Assembly: GCA_030142905.1 (NCBI GenBank) | Contig: JASJOG010000235.1 | Coordinates: forward strand, 186,001 to 250,000 | Reading direction: 5' to 3' | From: Heliopora coerulea | Lineage: Eukaryota; Cnidaria; Anthozoa; Scleralcyonacea; Helioporidae | Length of the DNA: 64,000 nt | In this document: piece after piece, positions 1 through 10,209 of the stretch | Numbering within the stretch: the first letter of the stretch is position 1 | How the letters are laid out: the number at the start of each line of letters is the position of its first letter | Translations under genes and position numbers: made by a program | The notes under the pieces: generated by a model | What the model saw: the letters and a program-made list of their open reading frames with translations, nothing else | Database searches by the model: none | Told to the model about the DNA's origin: nothing

Positions 1-351
1 GTGTTAGTAGACTTACTCGTATAAAGAATTTTATAGTAATTAAAGATTAAATTTTTTATGGCAGTAGATATGTTAGAAGATGAGGGAAGGTAATTTAGTC
101 GGTCGTACTGATCGTATAAGTCATTAATGAAGTGATCGTGTTCACATTCGAGAAAGTGTTGGGCAACTGCACTGGTGTTATATTGAGTAGAATGTTTGGA
201 AAGACGTTTGTGAAGACAACGGTCGGTTTTACCTATATACGTTTTGTTGCAGCCAGAACAAGTAATTTGGTAGACGACATTAATGGGAGACATTTCCGGA
301 ATCTTATCTTTGTTAGAAATAATATAGGAGACTTTTTTCGTGTCATAAATG
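1..351 (-). pseudogene. Penelope-like element GIY-YIG endonuclease fragment, inverted arm
   Basis: On the minus strand this is nearly the same sequence as the coding strand of about 8455-8803, so it is an inverted copy of the PLE endonuclease. The reverse-complement reading gives the CxxC followed by TYIGKT of a GIY-YIG nuclease. The arm runs off the window start and is cut at its 5' side by the Tigger transposon at 352. The lost part resumes at 8272. An open frame on the opposite strand is only an antisense shadow. PLEs are retroelements whose RT is fused to a C-terminal GIY-YIG nuclease; only the nuclease part is visible here. Confidence 0.8.
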
Positions 352-505
352 CAGTACAACTCCAATAATTGGAACTGGGATAATTCGAAGTTCGCGCTAA
401 ATCGAAGTAAAACTCATTCCCCATGGTTTTGCTCCACATTTTTGATTCATTTTACCTCGGATAATTCGAACTCGGACAATTCGAAGTCCTCGCTTATTCG
501 AAGTT
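352..505 (+). repeat. left terminal and subterminal repeats of the Tigger element
   Basis: Four AATTCGAA-like or ATTCGAAG boxes occur at roughly 20-100 bp spacing. They resemble the right terminus at 8195-8271. Repeated boxes near the end are typical of Tigger/pogo termini and may be transposase binding sites (inference). Confidence 0.65.
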
Positions 506-717
506 ATTATTTATTTAATCATATTTAAAACACGGTAGCATTTCAGCGATGCTGATTTTCAAATGGCCGTGTATCACTAATAAAACTAACATTAACATTC
601 TATTTTATACTTAGACGTACACAATTATTCTAATTATTAACAAAATAAAATTTATAGATTTGGAATTCTACTCGAAAACTACTTCTAATATTCATAAGAG
701 TGCTTAGTTTACTATAT

Positions 718-3600
718 CTAATTTCTTACAAAAGGGTTTTTAATAAACGATTTGAATGATGTTAGTGACATATTACCTTTTATGACATTGTCTATTACTT
801 TCTTAGGTAATTTGTTCCAGGACACAGCTCCTTGATACGAGAAACTCTTCTTTAAAAAATTTGTGCGAGGTTTAGGCAAATGAAGATATCGATTATTACT
901 ACGAAGTTCGTGACTGGTATTGCTGTTTAGATTAAATAACTGAGTTAGGTACTTTGGGCTTAGTCCTCGTAGTGCTTTGAACGTCATTACCAATTGCCTT
1001 TCCTCTAAGATTTCTTTAATGGATTTCCAGTTCAACATTTCAAAAATTTGGGATGACCTTTCATCATAAGTAGACCTTGTTTTCACACGTGCAGCTCTTT
1101 TTTGTAATTTGTGGAGTTTGTTAATATGATCAGTATTAGAATTTTGCCATACCGTAGAACAGTATGTAAAGTGCGACAGAACGAGTGAATTGTACATTGT
1201 TACCAAGACATCTTGTGTAACAAAGTCTCGAGCTCTTCTTAATAATCCAATGCATGAGGATAAAGTTTTACATTGTTTTGCATTATGTTCATGCCATTTA
1301 AGTTTTTCGTCGATAATGACTCCAAGGACTTTTTTAGTTTGAACACGTGATATTGGCTCATTCGCTAGACTGACGTTTATGTCTTCAGAGATAAGATCGA
1401 GTCTTTGCTGTGAGCCAATAATCATATATTCAGTCTTTTCCTGGTTTAAAGTTAGTTTGTTTGTTGTCAGCCACATATGAACCATTTCTAAATCGTGATT
1501 TAGTTTTCCCTCAATTTCTGCCGATGACGATCCTTCACATGATAAACTGGTATCGTCTGCGAACATTACAGAACTAGTTTTAGTGAGACAATTTGGGAGA
1601 TCATTTATATAGAGGAGGAAGAGCATAGGACCAAGGTTTGTCCCTTGTGGTACGCCACAATGAATAGATTTAGCATCCGACATTGTTTGATTAATTTTAC
1701 ATATTTGTTTTCTGTCTTTTAAATAGGATTGAAACCATCTATGCGCTGTCCCTCGTATTCCATAGAGTTATAGTTTTGATAATAGTATGTTATGGTCAAC
1801 AGTGTCAAATGCTTTTTTTAGATCTAGAAAAAGAACGCCATTAATTAGGTTGTTATCCATGTTCACAAGCCACTGATTTGTACAGTTAAGAAGTGCGGTT
1901 TCAGTAGAGTGGCGAGATCGAAAGCCTGATTGGTTTGTTGAAATGATATTGTTTACCTCCAAATAAACCGTTACCTGTTTGTAAACAAGTTTCTCAAATA
2001 CTTTGGCGATAGCAGTAATAACAGATATAGGTCGGTAGTTACCGCGGTCTGATTTTTCACCCGATTTATAAATTGGAATGACTTTGGCAAGTTTCCAATC
2101 ATCTGGAAAAATCCCAGTACGCAAGGATGAGTTAAACAAATAAGTAATCGTCGGTATTATCGAATTACCAGCTCCCTTGAGTAATTTAACAGAAATATTA
2201 TCAAGACCCGGTGATTTACTCATTTTCAAGTTTTGAATAACGCAGTTTACTTCTTCATATGTTATATCGTGGAACTCAAATATAGACGATACCGGAGTCA
2301 CATAACTAAGTGGATCAATGCCAGTGGAATAAATATTGTTTGCTAACTCTGATCCGATTGAGCAGAAATAGTTATTGAACTCTTCAGCGATGTTTTTGTC
2401 GCCAGTCACACCCGACCCTTTTACTTTAATACTGTTGATCATTGTTGATTTGGATTGCCTATTTAATAGTTTGTTTATAGCTAGCCAACACTCCTTGCTA
2501 TTGTTGCAATTTTTTAACTTAGTATTATAATACTTGGTTTTTTCATTTCTGATAAGTTTGGTGACTTGGTTTCTGCACAACTTATAGGCAATATGGTAGT
2601 TGTTCGATTTAAGTCTAACTGCTTTCTTTTTAAGATAGTCTCTACGATAACCAAGCTTTTTAATATCCTCAGTTAACCAAGCTTTTTAATATCCTCAGTT
2701 ATCCAAGGAGTGTGACTACTTTTTACTTTACGAGTCCTAATGGGAGCATGGAAATTTGCAATTTTCAGGAATGTCGTCTTCCACTCTTCCCACATAATAT
2801 TCGGGTCGGAGTGGAAGGTACACGTAGTAAATGCTTCACGAAGGTCGTTCTGAAAAGCGACAGAATCGAAGTGTTTAAATTGTCTTGTTTCAATAGTTTT
2901 CGGTCTCTGTTTCGGGAGGCTAATTTTGCGGCATATGTACACGAGGTCGTGATCGCTGATCCCCAGTCCAATGACTCCGCTATCGATGGTTTTAGTGTCT
3001 TCGATTTTAGTAATTACTAGGTCGATTAATGTGCTGGTATCTAATGTTGATCTCGTCGGAATCTTAATATGCTGTTGCATTTGATAAATATCAAGAAGGT
3101 CTAAAAGTTTCTTCGTGTGTATGTTTGGTTTTGTAGTAAGTAGATCACAGTTGAAATCACCGGTGATAATTAAGTCCATATTCTCATTTTCAGCTAAATA
3201 AAGAAAATTCTCGAATTTGTCAAAGATCTCTACCGAAGAGTTGGGTGGGCGGTACCAAGTTGCTATTAAAAAGGGTTTGCATTTAGGTTTTTTGATTTCA
3301 AGACAAATTGCTTCTAACTCGTCTACGAGCAAATCGTCACGCCTAAGATGAGGAATGTTGTCTCGGACGTAAATTACCACTCCACCTCCATTTCTGTTTC
3401 TGTCACGACGGACTATATTATAGCCAGGGATCTCAACTGTGCCAACGTCAATTTCACTATCTAATCTAGTTTCGCTAATAGTAAAGATTTCGAATTGATG
3501 TTCAGATAGGTAAGCTTTCAGTTCATCGATGTGTTTTATCAGGCTGGCAATATTTAAATGTCCAATTCTGAATCCCTTAAGTTTAGGGATAATTAGAAGT
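718..3600 (-). pseudogene. LINE ORF2: AP-like endonuclease plus reverse transcriptase
   Basis: The endonuclease opens upstream of the first ATG, near 3600 (GHLNIASL, then ISETRLD with the catalytic Glu). It continues through ATWYRPP, TGDFN and GISDHDLV, the usual APE-type motifs. The RT part has WKLAKVIPIYKSG, NYRPISV, FLDLKKAFDTVDH, GVPQGTNLGP and FADDTSL, the last with the catalytic Asp pair, followed by the thumb and a C-terminal region ending at 718. Two lesions are visible. A 26-bp tandem duplication at 2651-2702 shifts the frame between EN and RT. A TAA at 1766-1768 interrupts LSKL/LYGI in an otherwise continuous frame. The protein would nick target DNA and prime cDNA synthesis in place. 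Confidence 0.92.
2651..2702. repeat. 26-bp tandem duplication inside LINE ORF2
   Basis: CCAAGCTTTTTAATATCCTC and its following six bases occur twice in a row. The added 26 bases are not a multiple of three, so they separate the endonuclease and RT frames. Confidence 0.9.
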
Positions 3601-3672
3601 GTGTGATAACAAGGCTGCGTTCTCGTTATTTGTCATGGAGCTGTGTTCATCAGGAGTTATGTCATTGGTTAG

Positions 3673-4623
3673 TCAATACTGATTAAAGTTTTTAAAAAAC
3701 TTAATGAAATTCGCAGCCATAATAGCAGATCCTGCTCTAGTGAGGTGTAGACCAAAAGAGTTTAGGTGGTTACTCTTAATGTTTTCGTGAGATATTACTC
3801 CCCATTTTCTCTCGCTACACAATTTAGAGATGTTCATGTTTACCTCATTGATCTTCCCTGAAAGGTTAGGATCATCTGTCCTGGTGATCACTTGCGATAT
3901 GGCTACTTTAAACTTAGGCAGACAACTGAGGATTTGTTCTCCAAGGGCACAAATATCTTCTGTTATTCTTTGGGCTGACTTGTTCTTCAGGTCATTTGTT
4001 CCTGCATGGATAACAATGCATTCAGGTGAAGATTCTAACGTAGGATTAATATAATGTTTCATATCTTTCAGGCGAGCTCCAGGGAAGGTTTTGACGCTAA
4101 CGCTTCTCTTCAGGTTTCTACGCAGTCGGTTGGGATTAAGCATTCTAAGCATAGAATCTCCAACTATGGTAATTTTGCAACGACTAGGTGAAGAAGAAGG
4201 TTGACCATTGGAGTGTTCGACAGAATTGGTCGTTGAATTATTCGTTCCTGTCTGTTTATGCTTTTGTTTTAAATCACTTCTGTCATTTGTCTGTTGAATG
4301 TTTTGCGGCGTCTCATCTTCGTCTTGAGATAGTTCACTGAGAACTTCATATCTGTTGATGACTTCGTCAGTGGGAGCAATGATGCTATTCGTTTTACGTT
4401 TTCCAGTTGACTGATGCACAGTGTGCCATTTCTCTACTTGGGCCTTTTCAGGGTTTAATTCATTTGTGCTTTTCTTCTGCGATCCGCATGCCTTGTAATT
4501 GTTTATAAGTTTATCGGATGACTCGACGTTCTCGCATACCTTTCGGTAGTCGTCATATATGAGTTTAATGGCCGTAAGTAGACTTGATTTTTCATTCTCT
4601 ACATCTTTGATTTTCGTATTCAA
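3673..4623 (-). CDS. LINE ORF1 with SGNH-hydrolase (esterase) domain, 5'-truncated
   Basis: About 316 residues are open. The N-terminal part is a short heptad-like coiled coil (NTKIKDVENEKSSLLTAIK) and a polar linker with Q/S/N-rich stretches. From about residue 150 there is an SGNH fold: ITIVGDSMLR (block I Ser), HAGTNDL (block III Asn) and SFGLHLTRAGSAIMA with the block V His. This esterase domain is known from ORF1 proteins of CR1 and L2 LINEs. No ATG is present: the visible first codon is TTG, and a stop sits just upstream, so the true N-terminus is lost. A homologous coiled-coil fragment lies at 29650-29859. Confidence 0.85.
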   Translation of the reverse strand: MNTKIKDVENEKSSLLTAIKLIYDDYRKVCENVESSDKLINNYKACGSQKKSTNELNPEKAQVEKWHTVHQSTGKRKTNSIIAPTDEVINRYEVLSELSQDEDETPQNIQQTNDRSDLKQKHKQTGTNNSTTNSVEHSNGQPSSSPSRCKITIVGDSMLRMLNPNRLRRNLKRSVSVKTFPGARLKDMKHYINPTLESSPECIVIHAGTNDLKNKSAQRITEDICALGEQILSCLPKFKVAISQVITRTDDPNLSGKINEVNMNISKLCSERKWGVISHENIKSNHLNSFGLHLTRAGSAIMAANFIKFFKNFNQY

Positions 4624-4650
4624 ATCAGCATTTTCGTATTCAAATCAGCA
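4611..4650. repeat. 20-bp direct duplication at the LINE 5' edge
   Basis: TTTTCGTATTCAAATCAGCA occurs twice back to back. It lies exactly where LINE coding sequence gives way to Tigger sequence, so it may be a by-product of 5' truncation during insertion. Confidence 0.85.
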
Positions 4651-4915
4651 GTCCCCTTGGACTTAATTTTACCCCGATAGTTTGAAGTTTAATTGCCAAG
4701 CTGAATGAAAAACAACAGACGGTGTCAGATCACAGTTTAACAATGCTTTTATCCAATCAATACAGTCTGGGATTGTTCTTTGACAGTTCACAGTTCGTTT
4801 ATCCCTTTAAACGCATGCTTTACATAAACATTATCTTGTTAAAAACATTATCTTGTTAAAATGTAATCAGATAATTGACTGACTGACAGACTGTCTAGTT
4901 GATGGGTCGACCACT

Positions 4916-5348
4916 TTAGTCCTTAAGCTTAGTCAGCTCCCTTTCAAGTATGTCAATGAATTTCTTCTCCCCTTGAAATAGCAGTTGACAAGGTACTTGC
5001 ATCCCTTCACCATCGCCAAGATCAGCGGGCTTGCCTCTAACAACAACAGTGCAGGAATTTCTTTCATCGGCTCTCAGAAAATAAAAAAATTGTTTTAGCG
5101 AAACGTCCACTATTTCCCTTCTTCAGATGTCCAACAATGGTTTCTTGATTTTGCAATACACATACTGCATACTTGTCCACTGGGTTATCGGGCTCCCTTC
5201 TGGTTGAAAGTTTTTCATTCATTTTCGGAGTCCAAATTGTCTGGTATTCATGATATCCCTTTACATAAGAGTTGATCTGAAGCGAAGCAACATTCCTTGA
5301 GCAAACCATTATGCACCCAGAGCTAGATTTCGCGCTGGCAACCAGCAA
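4916..5348 (-). pseudogene. HIRAN-like domain protein, frameshifted
   Basis: Two overlapping minus-strand frames join conceptually. The first has KGYHEYQTIWTP, REPDNPVDKYAVCV and IVGHLKKGNSGRFAKTIF. The second has FLRADERN, CTVVVRGKPADLG, MQVPCQLLF and KKFIDILERELTKLK. The pattern of REPxNPxDxxAVxV followed by xVGHLPxxxS and a C-terminal beta hairpin resembles HIRAN domains, which bind DNA 3' ends or stalled-fork structures in known proteins. A frameshift falls near 5064-5110. The ORF lies inside the Tigger element, divergent from its transposase, so it may be accessory cargo or an older insertion. The family assignment is by eye only. Confidence 0.55.
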
Positions 5349-5560
5349 TTCAGTTCTGCGTCTTAAAATGAGTACACGTGTCTACTGACAAAGGTGTAAT
5401 GTCACCGAACAATGCAATGCGAAATCCACGTCCTAAAATTAGGTCTCAAGTTTAAAATTAAACTTCAAGTCTCAGTATTTCAACATTTTGATCGCCATTT
5501 GTTTACTTTCACACTTTCTAGCGGAAGCGTAGGTCACCTTTTTTCCGGTATCGTATATTA

Positions 5561-6290
5561 GGCCCTGTCCACACGTATCCAGATTTTTTTAAAAACGGAG
5601 ATTTTTTTCTCCGTTTTTAAAAAAATTTGCGTCCACACGTAGCGTATTCGAATCTTTTTCGTCCGTCCACACGTAAACGCAAAAACGATGGAAATATGAT
5701 AGCGCCCGGCGTAGAGCATGCGCATCGCCAAGTAATATGAGCTCTTCCAAACGATCCCTCCACTCTTCAAGTACCACAGTTTGGCTGGCAAAGTTGTCCA
5801 ACCTAGCACTCGTTCGTCCTGGCCTTACCCAAAATCTGCGTGGTCTAGCTGGCTTTTTATTTAATCGTTTTAAAACGATTTTTTGCGACGTTGAGACGGA
5901 AAGCATCTTCATAATATTCATTCGCTTTCTCAAATATTTTCCGTGAACGTCTAACATAGTAACATGCAGCTGAATGCTAGCTATTAGACATGAAATCAGC
6001 CCAAGTAAAATAGCCATACAGTTTTCGTCCGCCACCTTGAAAACAGATACAAAACGCGCACCGCTATAGACTGGACCCGATCATCAACGTCATCATTTTC
6101 GAAAACCTCCGTTTTCGCCCGTCCACACGTAAACATGAAAACGGCGTTTTCAAAAAAAATCCACTCTGGAGAGCGTTTTCGAAAACCTCCGTTTTCGTTG
6201 CCGAAAACGCCGTTTAAGTGTGGACGCAAGGCCAAAACGGAGAAAAAAACCTCCGTTTTAAAAAATATCCGCATACGTGTGGACGGGGCC
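5561..6290 (-). mobile_element. PIF/Harbinger non-autonomous element with TTA target duplication
   Basis: Terminal inverted repeats start GGCCCTGTCCACACGTATCC at the left and end with the complement (CGTGTGGACGGGGCC) at 6290. Both sides are flanked by TTA (5558-5560 and 6291-6293), the 3-bp target duplication of PIF/Harbinger elements. Subterminal regions repeat CCTCCGTTTTCG and its complement many times, so the ends can fold extensively. The interior keeps a piece of transposase coding sequence (separate entry), which makes this an internal-deletion derivative rather than an unrelated MITE. Confidence 0.8.
5589..6035 (-). pseudogene. PIF/Harbinger transposase N-terminal remnant
   Basis: The 148-residue minus-strand frame contains KKPARPRRFWVRPGRTSAR, followed by DNF and VVLEEWRDR. 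RRFWVRPGR near the N-terminus, a few residues before the first conserved block, is typical of invertebrate HARBI1-like transposases. The DDE catalytic core is absent, and the frame ends inside the terminal repeat, so no activity is expected. Confidence 0.6.
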
Positions 6291-6374
6291 TTAATTTACG
6301 CTTTTTACTGATCATTATACAGCTTGCCACATTTCTGTGCTGGAGTTTGTGTGGTGATCACACAGCTCTAGAAA

Positions 6375-7921
6375 ATGGCAGAATCTTCTACTTCTAAAAC
6401 GGAAAATATTCTTCCAAGACTGTTCGTCAAAAATACGAAGCCTTAAAAATGCTTGAGAAAGGTACAGCCAAAAAAAGAAGTTGCAACTCATTTCAATGTA
6501 CCGCAGAACACGATTTCGACATGGCTATAGAACAAGGACAAGATTATGAAGGCCTATGAAGAAGGGAGTCATCAAAGACATCTGAGGCTTAAGGGAAGTA
6601 CTCACGATAATTTGGATAAAGCCCTGTTCAAGTGGTTCGTCAAAGTTAGAGATCAAGGTATACCTGTCGGCGGTCCTTGACTCAAAGAAAAGGCAAAAAA
6701 GTATGGCGAAGAGCTGGGAATTCAAGATTTCAAGGCATCAAATGGTTGGTTTGACCGCTTAAAGACTAGACACGGTGTTACATTTAAGACTGTCTCAGGC
6801 GAAGCCAAATCATGTACAGCAGACATGACTGCATCTTGGGAGGAAACAACTCTGCCGAATTTGCTAACAAATTACGAACTAAGAGACATTTACAATGCAG
6901 ATGAATTTGGTCTTTTTTACAAAGCCTGGCCTAGTAAATTGCTGCACTTGAAAGAAAAGAAATGCATTGGAGGAAAGCACAGCAAAGAGAGCATAACTGG
7001 TTTGGCCGCCGCAAATGCTGAAGGTGAAAAACTTCCAATGTTTGTGATCGGGAAGTCCGCCAAACCTCGCTGTTTTAAAGGCGTGTTAAGCCTGCCCTGT
7101 AGATATCGTGCACAAAAAAACAGCTGGATGGACAGTAACTTATATTAGGACAGGAAGTTTGAGAGTGAAGGTAGAAAGATTGCCTTGATAATTGACAATT
7201 GCTCTGCCTACCCACATATCGACAATTTGAAAGCAATCAATCTTGTTTTCTTGCCGCCAAATACAACATCCAAGAGCCAGCCCATGGATCAAGGCGTTAT
7301 ACGGTAGACCAAACCGTACTATAGGTCTGGCTGTGTGCGCAAATTCATTAATGCAATCGACAATAACAAGCCCATGCCAACCATTACCGTTCTAGATGCA
7401 ATGGTCCTTCTGACAAAGGCATGGAGCACGGTTTCAAAGGAAACAATTCAGAACTGTTTTAGGAAAGGCGGGATTGGGGATAAAGAACGGCTAAGCGCCA
7501 TCTCTGATGAGGAAGACCCGTTCAAAATTCTAGAAGACTATTTCGATGCATTGAGAGAGAAAGATCCGGAACTCGCACCCACAGAAGTAACAGCTGAAGA
7601 CGTCATTGAAGCAGATGACGGCGTCATGACATCGGAAAGTGGGCTGTTAACTGATGATGACATATTGAAAGAGTTCAGAGAACATGACAACACGCTGATG
7701 AAAGTAGACGAGGACGACGATAATGATGACCGGGAAGTCGGACCATAGAAGCCAACAGCTGCTGCGATCAGTGAAGCCATCAACACACTATCATCATACA
7801 GTCTCTTTGCTGCCAAGGGAGCTGACGAGATTCGTCGTCACTTGAACCAACTCACGCACATTATAGAGAGAAACACTCGTAGATCTCAGAGGCAGCTCAC
7901 AATTGATAGCTCTTTTTCCTA
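6375..7921 (+). pseudogene. Tigger/pogo-type transposase (CENP-B HTH plus DDD nuclease), multiply disrupted
   Basis: Reading across lesions, the order is a first HTH (VRQKYEALKMLEKGTAKK, EVATHFNVPQNTIS), a CENP-B second HTH (ALFKWFVKVRDQGIPVGGP, ASNGWFDRLKTRHGV) and the nuclease. The nuclease shows the first Asp in YNADEFGLFYK, the second in LIIDNCSAY and the third in PMDQGVI, the usual pogo spacing. The C-terminus is acidic and ends QLTIDSSFS at 7921. Lesions: one extra A in the run of A near 6470, and in-frame stops at about 6526, 6677, 7146, 7305 and 7746. An uninterrupted enzyme would cut and paste the element at TA sites. Confidence 0.85.
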
Positions 7922-8194
7922 AGCATTTTTATAGCTCTTTGTTCTAGTTTGAGTAATTCTTAAAAACTGTTTTGTTCAAGAAAGCGACTGACAACATTTG
8001 AAGAACGATTAGCGACAACAAATGGTTGGACAATGTTTGACTTTCACTGAGAAACTTCTGAAAAACTGTTTCAATTATTGATGAAAACGAAGAAACGTGT
8101 TAAAAACAATCAGAGACAACAAATTGTTCATCAATATTGTGATAATAATGTAAATAGAGGTATACAAGGGTGAAACTGGTGTATTTATACTTGA
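7922..8194. other. Tigger 3' untranslated sequence
   Basis: AT-rich sequence between the transposase stop and the right terminal repeat. Nothing else is recognised in it. Confidence 0.5.
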
Positions 8195-8271
8195 CCCCAA
8201 AAATTCGAAACCCGGCTAATTCGATGTATTTTTAGTTTCCCTTGAGACTTCGAATTATCGGGGTTCAACTG
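8195..8271 (-). repeat. right terminal inverted repeat of the Tigger element
   Basis: Reads as the reverse complement of the usual Tigger start (CAGTTGAACCCCGATAATTC). It contains three AATTCGA-type boxes. The PLE arm resumes at 8272. Confidence 0.7.
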
Positions 8272-8455
8272 CGATAAATTTAACGGGTTGATTGAGATGA
8301 CTTCGAATTTTCGAATGCACGAGTTAACTCGATTTTCACTTTGTTTACCAAAGGATGCGTATTCCTTTCCTTGGTAAACAAAGTGAAAATCTAGTTAAAT
8401 CATCCATTTCGAAAATTCGGCGTCATCTCAATCAACCCGTTAAATTTATCGTTAT
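8272..8455. repeat. palindrome at the head-to-head junction of two PLE copies
   Basis: Left arm about 8272-8350 and right arm about 8368-8455 are near-perfect reverse complements, for example GATTTTCACTTTGTTTACC against GGTAAACAAAGTGAAAATC. The centre is at about 8356. If Tigger were removed, the arms would extend through 1-351, giving a palindrome of about 0.5 kb per arm. Confidence 0.85.
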
Positions 8456-8903
8456 TTTTGACACGAAAAAAGTCTCCTATATTATTTCTAACAAAGATAA
8501 GATTCCGGAAATGTCTCCCATTAATGTCGTCTACCAAATTACTTGTCCTGGCTGTAACAAAACGTATATAGGTAAAACCGACCGTTGTCTTCACAAACGT
8601 CTTTCCAAACATTCTACTCAACATAACACCAGTGCAGTTGCCCAACACTTTCTCGAATGTGAACACGATCACTTCATTAATGACTTATACGATCAGTACG
8701 ACCGACTAAATGACCTTCCCTCATCTTCTAACATATCTACTGCCATAAAAAATTTAATCTTTAATTACTATAAAATTCTTTATACGAGTAAGTCTACTAA
8801 CACCAATAAACTTCTAATAATTGAAGCACTCCACATTAAGTTTAATAAACCTGAGCTTAATTCTGGGCTTAAAGCTAGCAAAGAACTCAACCTCTTTATT
8901 TAG
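8355..8903 (+). CDS. Penelope-like element C-terminus with GIY-YIG endonuclease
   Basis: About 182 residues are open to a TAG at 8903; the ATG is probably not the true start, because the RT is missing upstream. The visible order is the RT/linker end (FLGKQSENLVKSSISKIRRH), then INVVYQITCPGC, NKTYIGKTDRCLHKRLSKHS with the GIY-YIG core and Arg, the conserved acidic helix region (ECEHDHFINDL) and a C-terminal IIEALHIKFNKPELNSG helix typical of PLEs. This nuclease nicks target DNA for priming. The element is 5'-truncated and joined head to head to an inverted copy of itself. Confidence 0.85.
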   Translation: MRIPFLGKQSENLVKSSISKIRRHLNQPVKFIVIFDTKKVSYIISNKDKIPEMSPINVVYQITCPGCNKTYIGKTDRCLHKRLSKHSTQHNTSAVAQHFLECEHDHFINDLYDQYDRLNDLPSSSNISTAIKNLIFNYYKILYTSKSTNTNKLLIIEALHIKFNKPELNSGLKASKELNLFI

Positions 8904-9240
8904 ATATTGTGCACACTTGTTATCTGTTAGCCTGATACTTCTATTATTTACGCTCAACCACTTTATTCATGGTGGTGAGAATTTCTAATTAGCATCATAG
9001 CGTCTCAACATCTCAGCATGTAAATAGGGATTACCGGTAGTGTTTCCTAATTCCGTCTCAATGATGTCATCACACGTCCTGTCTATAGACTCTGGCATGT
9101 TATTGTAATATCATTCTGTCGGAGGATGACTTTGAAATAAAGTCGACATATCACAGTTTCAACAATAGTTTTATTTTGTATTGACTCATCTTAAGTTTTC
9201 AAGATGACATTAGTGATTAAGTGCCGGGCAAACTATAGAA
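8904..9240 (+). mobile_element. 3' UTR of the PLE, with conserved hairpin motif
   Basis: Follows the PLE stop directly. It contains GGATGACTTTGAAATAAAGTCGA near 9123-9146 (read here in pieces: GGATGACTTT, then AAAGTCGA), in which GACTTT pairs with AAAGTC. The same 3' end occurs without coding sequence at 24551-24750 and 49811-50010 on minus, which identifies it as the element's 3' tail. Confidence 0.6.
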
Positions 9241-9899
9241 ACGAATACACGAACCAGGCTTACAGCAATTGGTGCTAAAAGGAACCACTCAACTATTTAA
9301 CATAACTTTTAGTCGATTACACAGCTTATTGTCGATACAGTGTTATGGTTTTGCGTTTCCCTCAAAAGTTGATCAGCCAATCACAGAGAAGCTTAACATC
9401 AGATCACGTGGGGTCAAAATAGCCCATTTGACTTATGCTGTTACAAATATATTATGTTGTCAAGTGCACTTTTACTTTCGCCATACACTCTTGTTTACAA
9501 TTATGTCCCTGTACGATAAATGAATAATGTAGAATATTGGTTTCGATATAGTTTAATTTCATGATTTTGACATGATGTTGTGGAGACGGAAGAACCAGGC
9601 AGGAATCTTTGGCGAAGAATGAATACTAATGCCCAGCATATAACGGGGATTAAAGCCATAACAATTGATAATTTAAAGCATAATTAATTGAGTAACTTAC
9701 GTTTTGTCTCGACATGTGACATCACCAGCGTGACTAGGAATTTATCCCATCGCCCACCTAAGGGAATTAGTTTGCTGTGAGGACTATTGCTAAGCGACCA
9801 AGTGTGAACGATTTAACAACACGCTGACACTGGACACCCCATCTTATTTGATGATTGTAAAATCATCAGCTGTTGTTACTCTGAGTCTGAGTTACTCTT
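9241..9899. other. single-copy stretch before the tandem array
   Basis: It has no counterpart in the 24-kb units, except about 9620-9700, which is the reverse complement of the PLE-tail sequence seen at 13745-13800 and 60555-60615. An open frame at 9269-9523 is not recognised. Confidence 0.4.
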
Positions 9900-10006
9900 A
9901 CGGGAAAGTTTACTTATCTCCAAACTAAAACATTCCCCAGATACTATAGTATTCCCCAGATACGGATGCAAGCAAACCTGACATTTACTCTCCTTTTGAC
10001 TTTGAA

Positions 10007-10090
10007 GGTGACCGCCGCTAAGGCTGTCGAAACGTCAGTCACTTCCACCAAGAGTCTTTCTCAAGACTACACTAACCTGGACGATTTTTA
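10007..10090 (+). repeat. dispersed PLE-like 3' motif (GCCGCTAAGGCTGTCGAAACG type), unit 1 start
   Basis: The motif has a strong hairpin (GACCGCC pairing with GGCTGTC, one mismatch) followed by GAAAC, then AGTCTTTCTCAAGACTAC, itself a small palindrome, and TAACCTGGACGAT. It recurs at 34252, 58475 and 63107 on plus, and in inverted form at 25025 and 50275. The layout CTGAAGAT, hairpin, CGAAAC is shared with other PLE 3' ends in the window. Confidence 0.7.
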
Positions 10091-10209
10091 CTGTCTGTCG
10101 AGCTACCGTCAGTTAGTGTAATATTTACTTTTATACTTTCATTCTATTGGTTATTGCATATGTTAGCATTTGGCTGTCATTATATAATTAACGTCACTGT
10201 GTTTGTTAT

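Larger units (their letters stand above)
505..4650 (-). mobile_element. CR1/L2-type LINE retrotransposon, 5'-truncated, inserted in Tigger
   Basis: On the minus strand the order is ORF1 with an esterase domain, then an endonuclease/reverse-transcriptase ORF2, then a 3' UTR ending in an AT-rich tail near 505-540. The 5' end is truncated. ORF1 starts inside its coiled coil, at the point matching a second copy near 29830, and there is no ATG. A 20-bp direct repeat (4611-4650) marks this edge. Tigger sequence lies on both sides. ORF2 needs only two repairs to be open, so the copy is fairly young. The CR1/L2 assignment rests on the ORF1 esterase and the RT motifs; the exact clade is not resolved. 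Confidence 0.85.
352..8271 (+). mobile_element. Tigger/pogo-type (Tc1/mariner superfamily) DNA transposon, interrupted by nested insertions
   Basis: The left end (CAGTACAACTCC, then repeated AATTCGAA boxes to about 500) and the right end (AATTATCGGGGTTCAACTG, ending at 8271) are imperfect inverted repeats of the kind found in Tigger elements. Both edges fall inside one PLE arm, which continues on either side, so this is an insertion; the expected TA duplication is not clean. Removing the LINE (about 505-4650) and the Harbinger element (5561-6290) leaves about 3 kb holding a pogo-type transposase on plus and a HIRAN-like ORF on minus. The element is dead: the transposase has stops and a frameshift. 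Confidence 0.75.

Noticed and set aside
132..439. Open frames on plus (132-368) and minus (233-439)
   Set aside because: The plus frame is antisense to the PLE endonuclease. The minus frame is the endonuclease remnant itself running into Tigger end sequence. Neither is a separate gene.
2712..3020. 102-codon plus-strand frame
   Set aside because: Shadow of the LINE endonuclease on the opposite strand.
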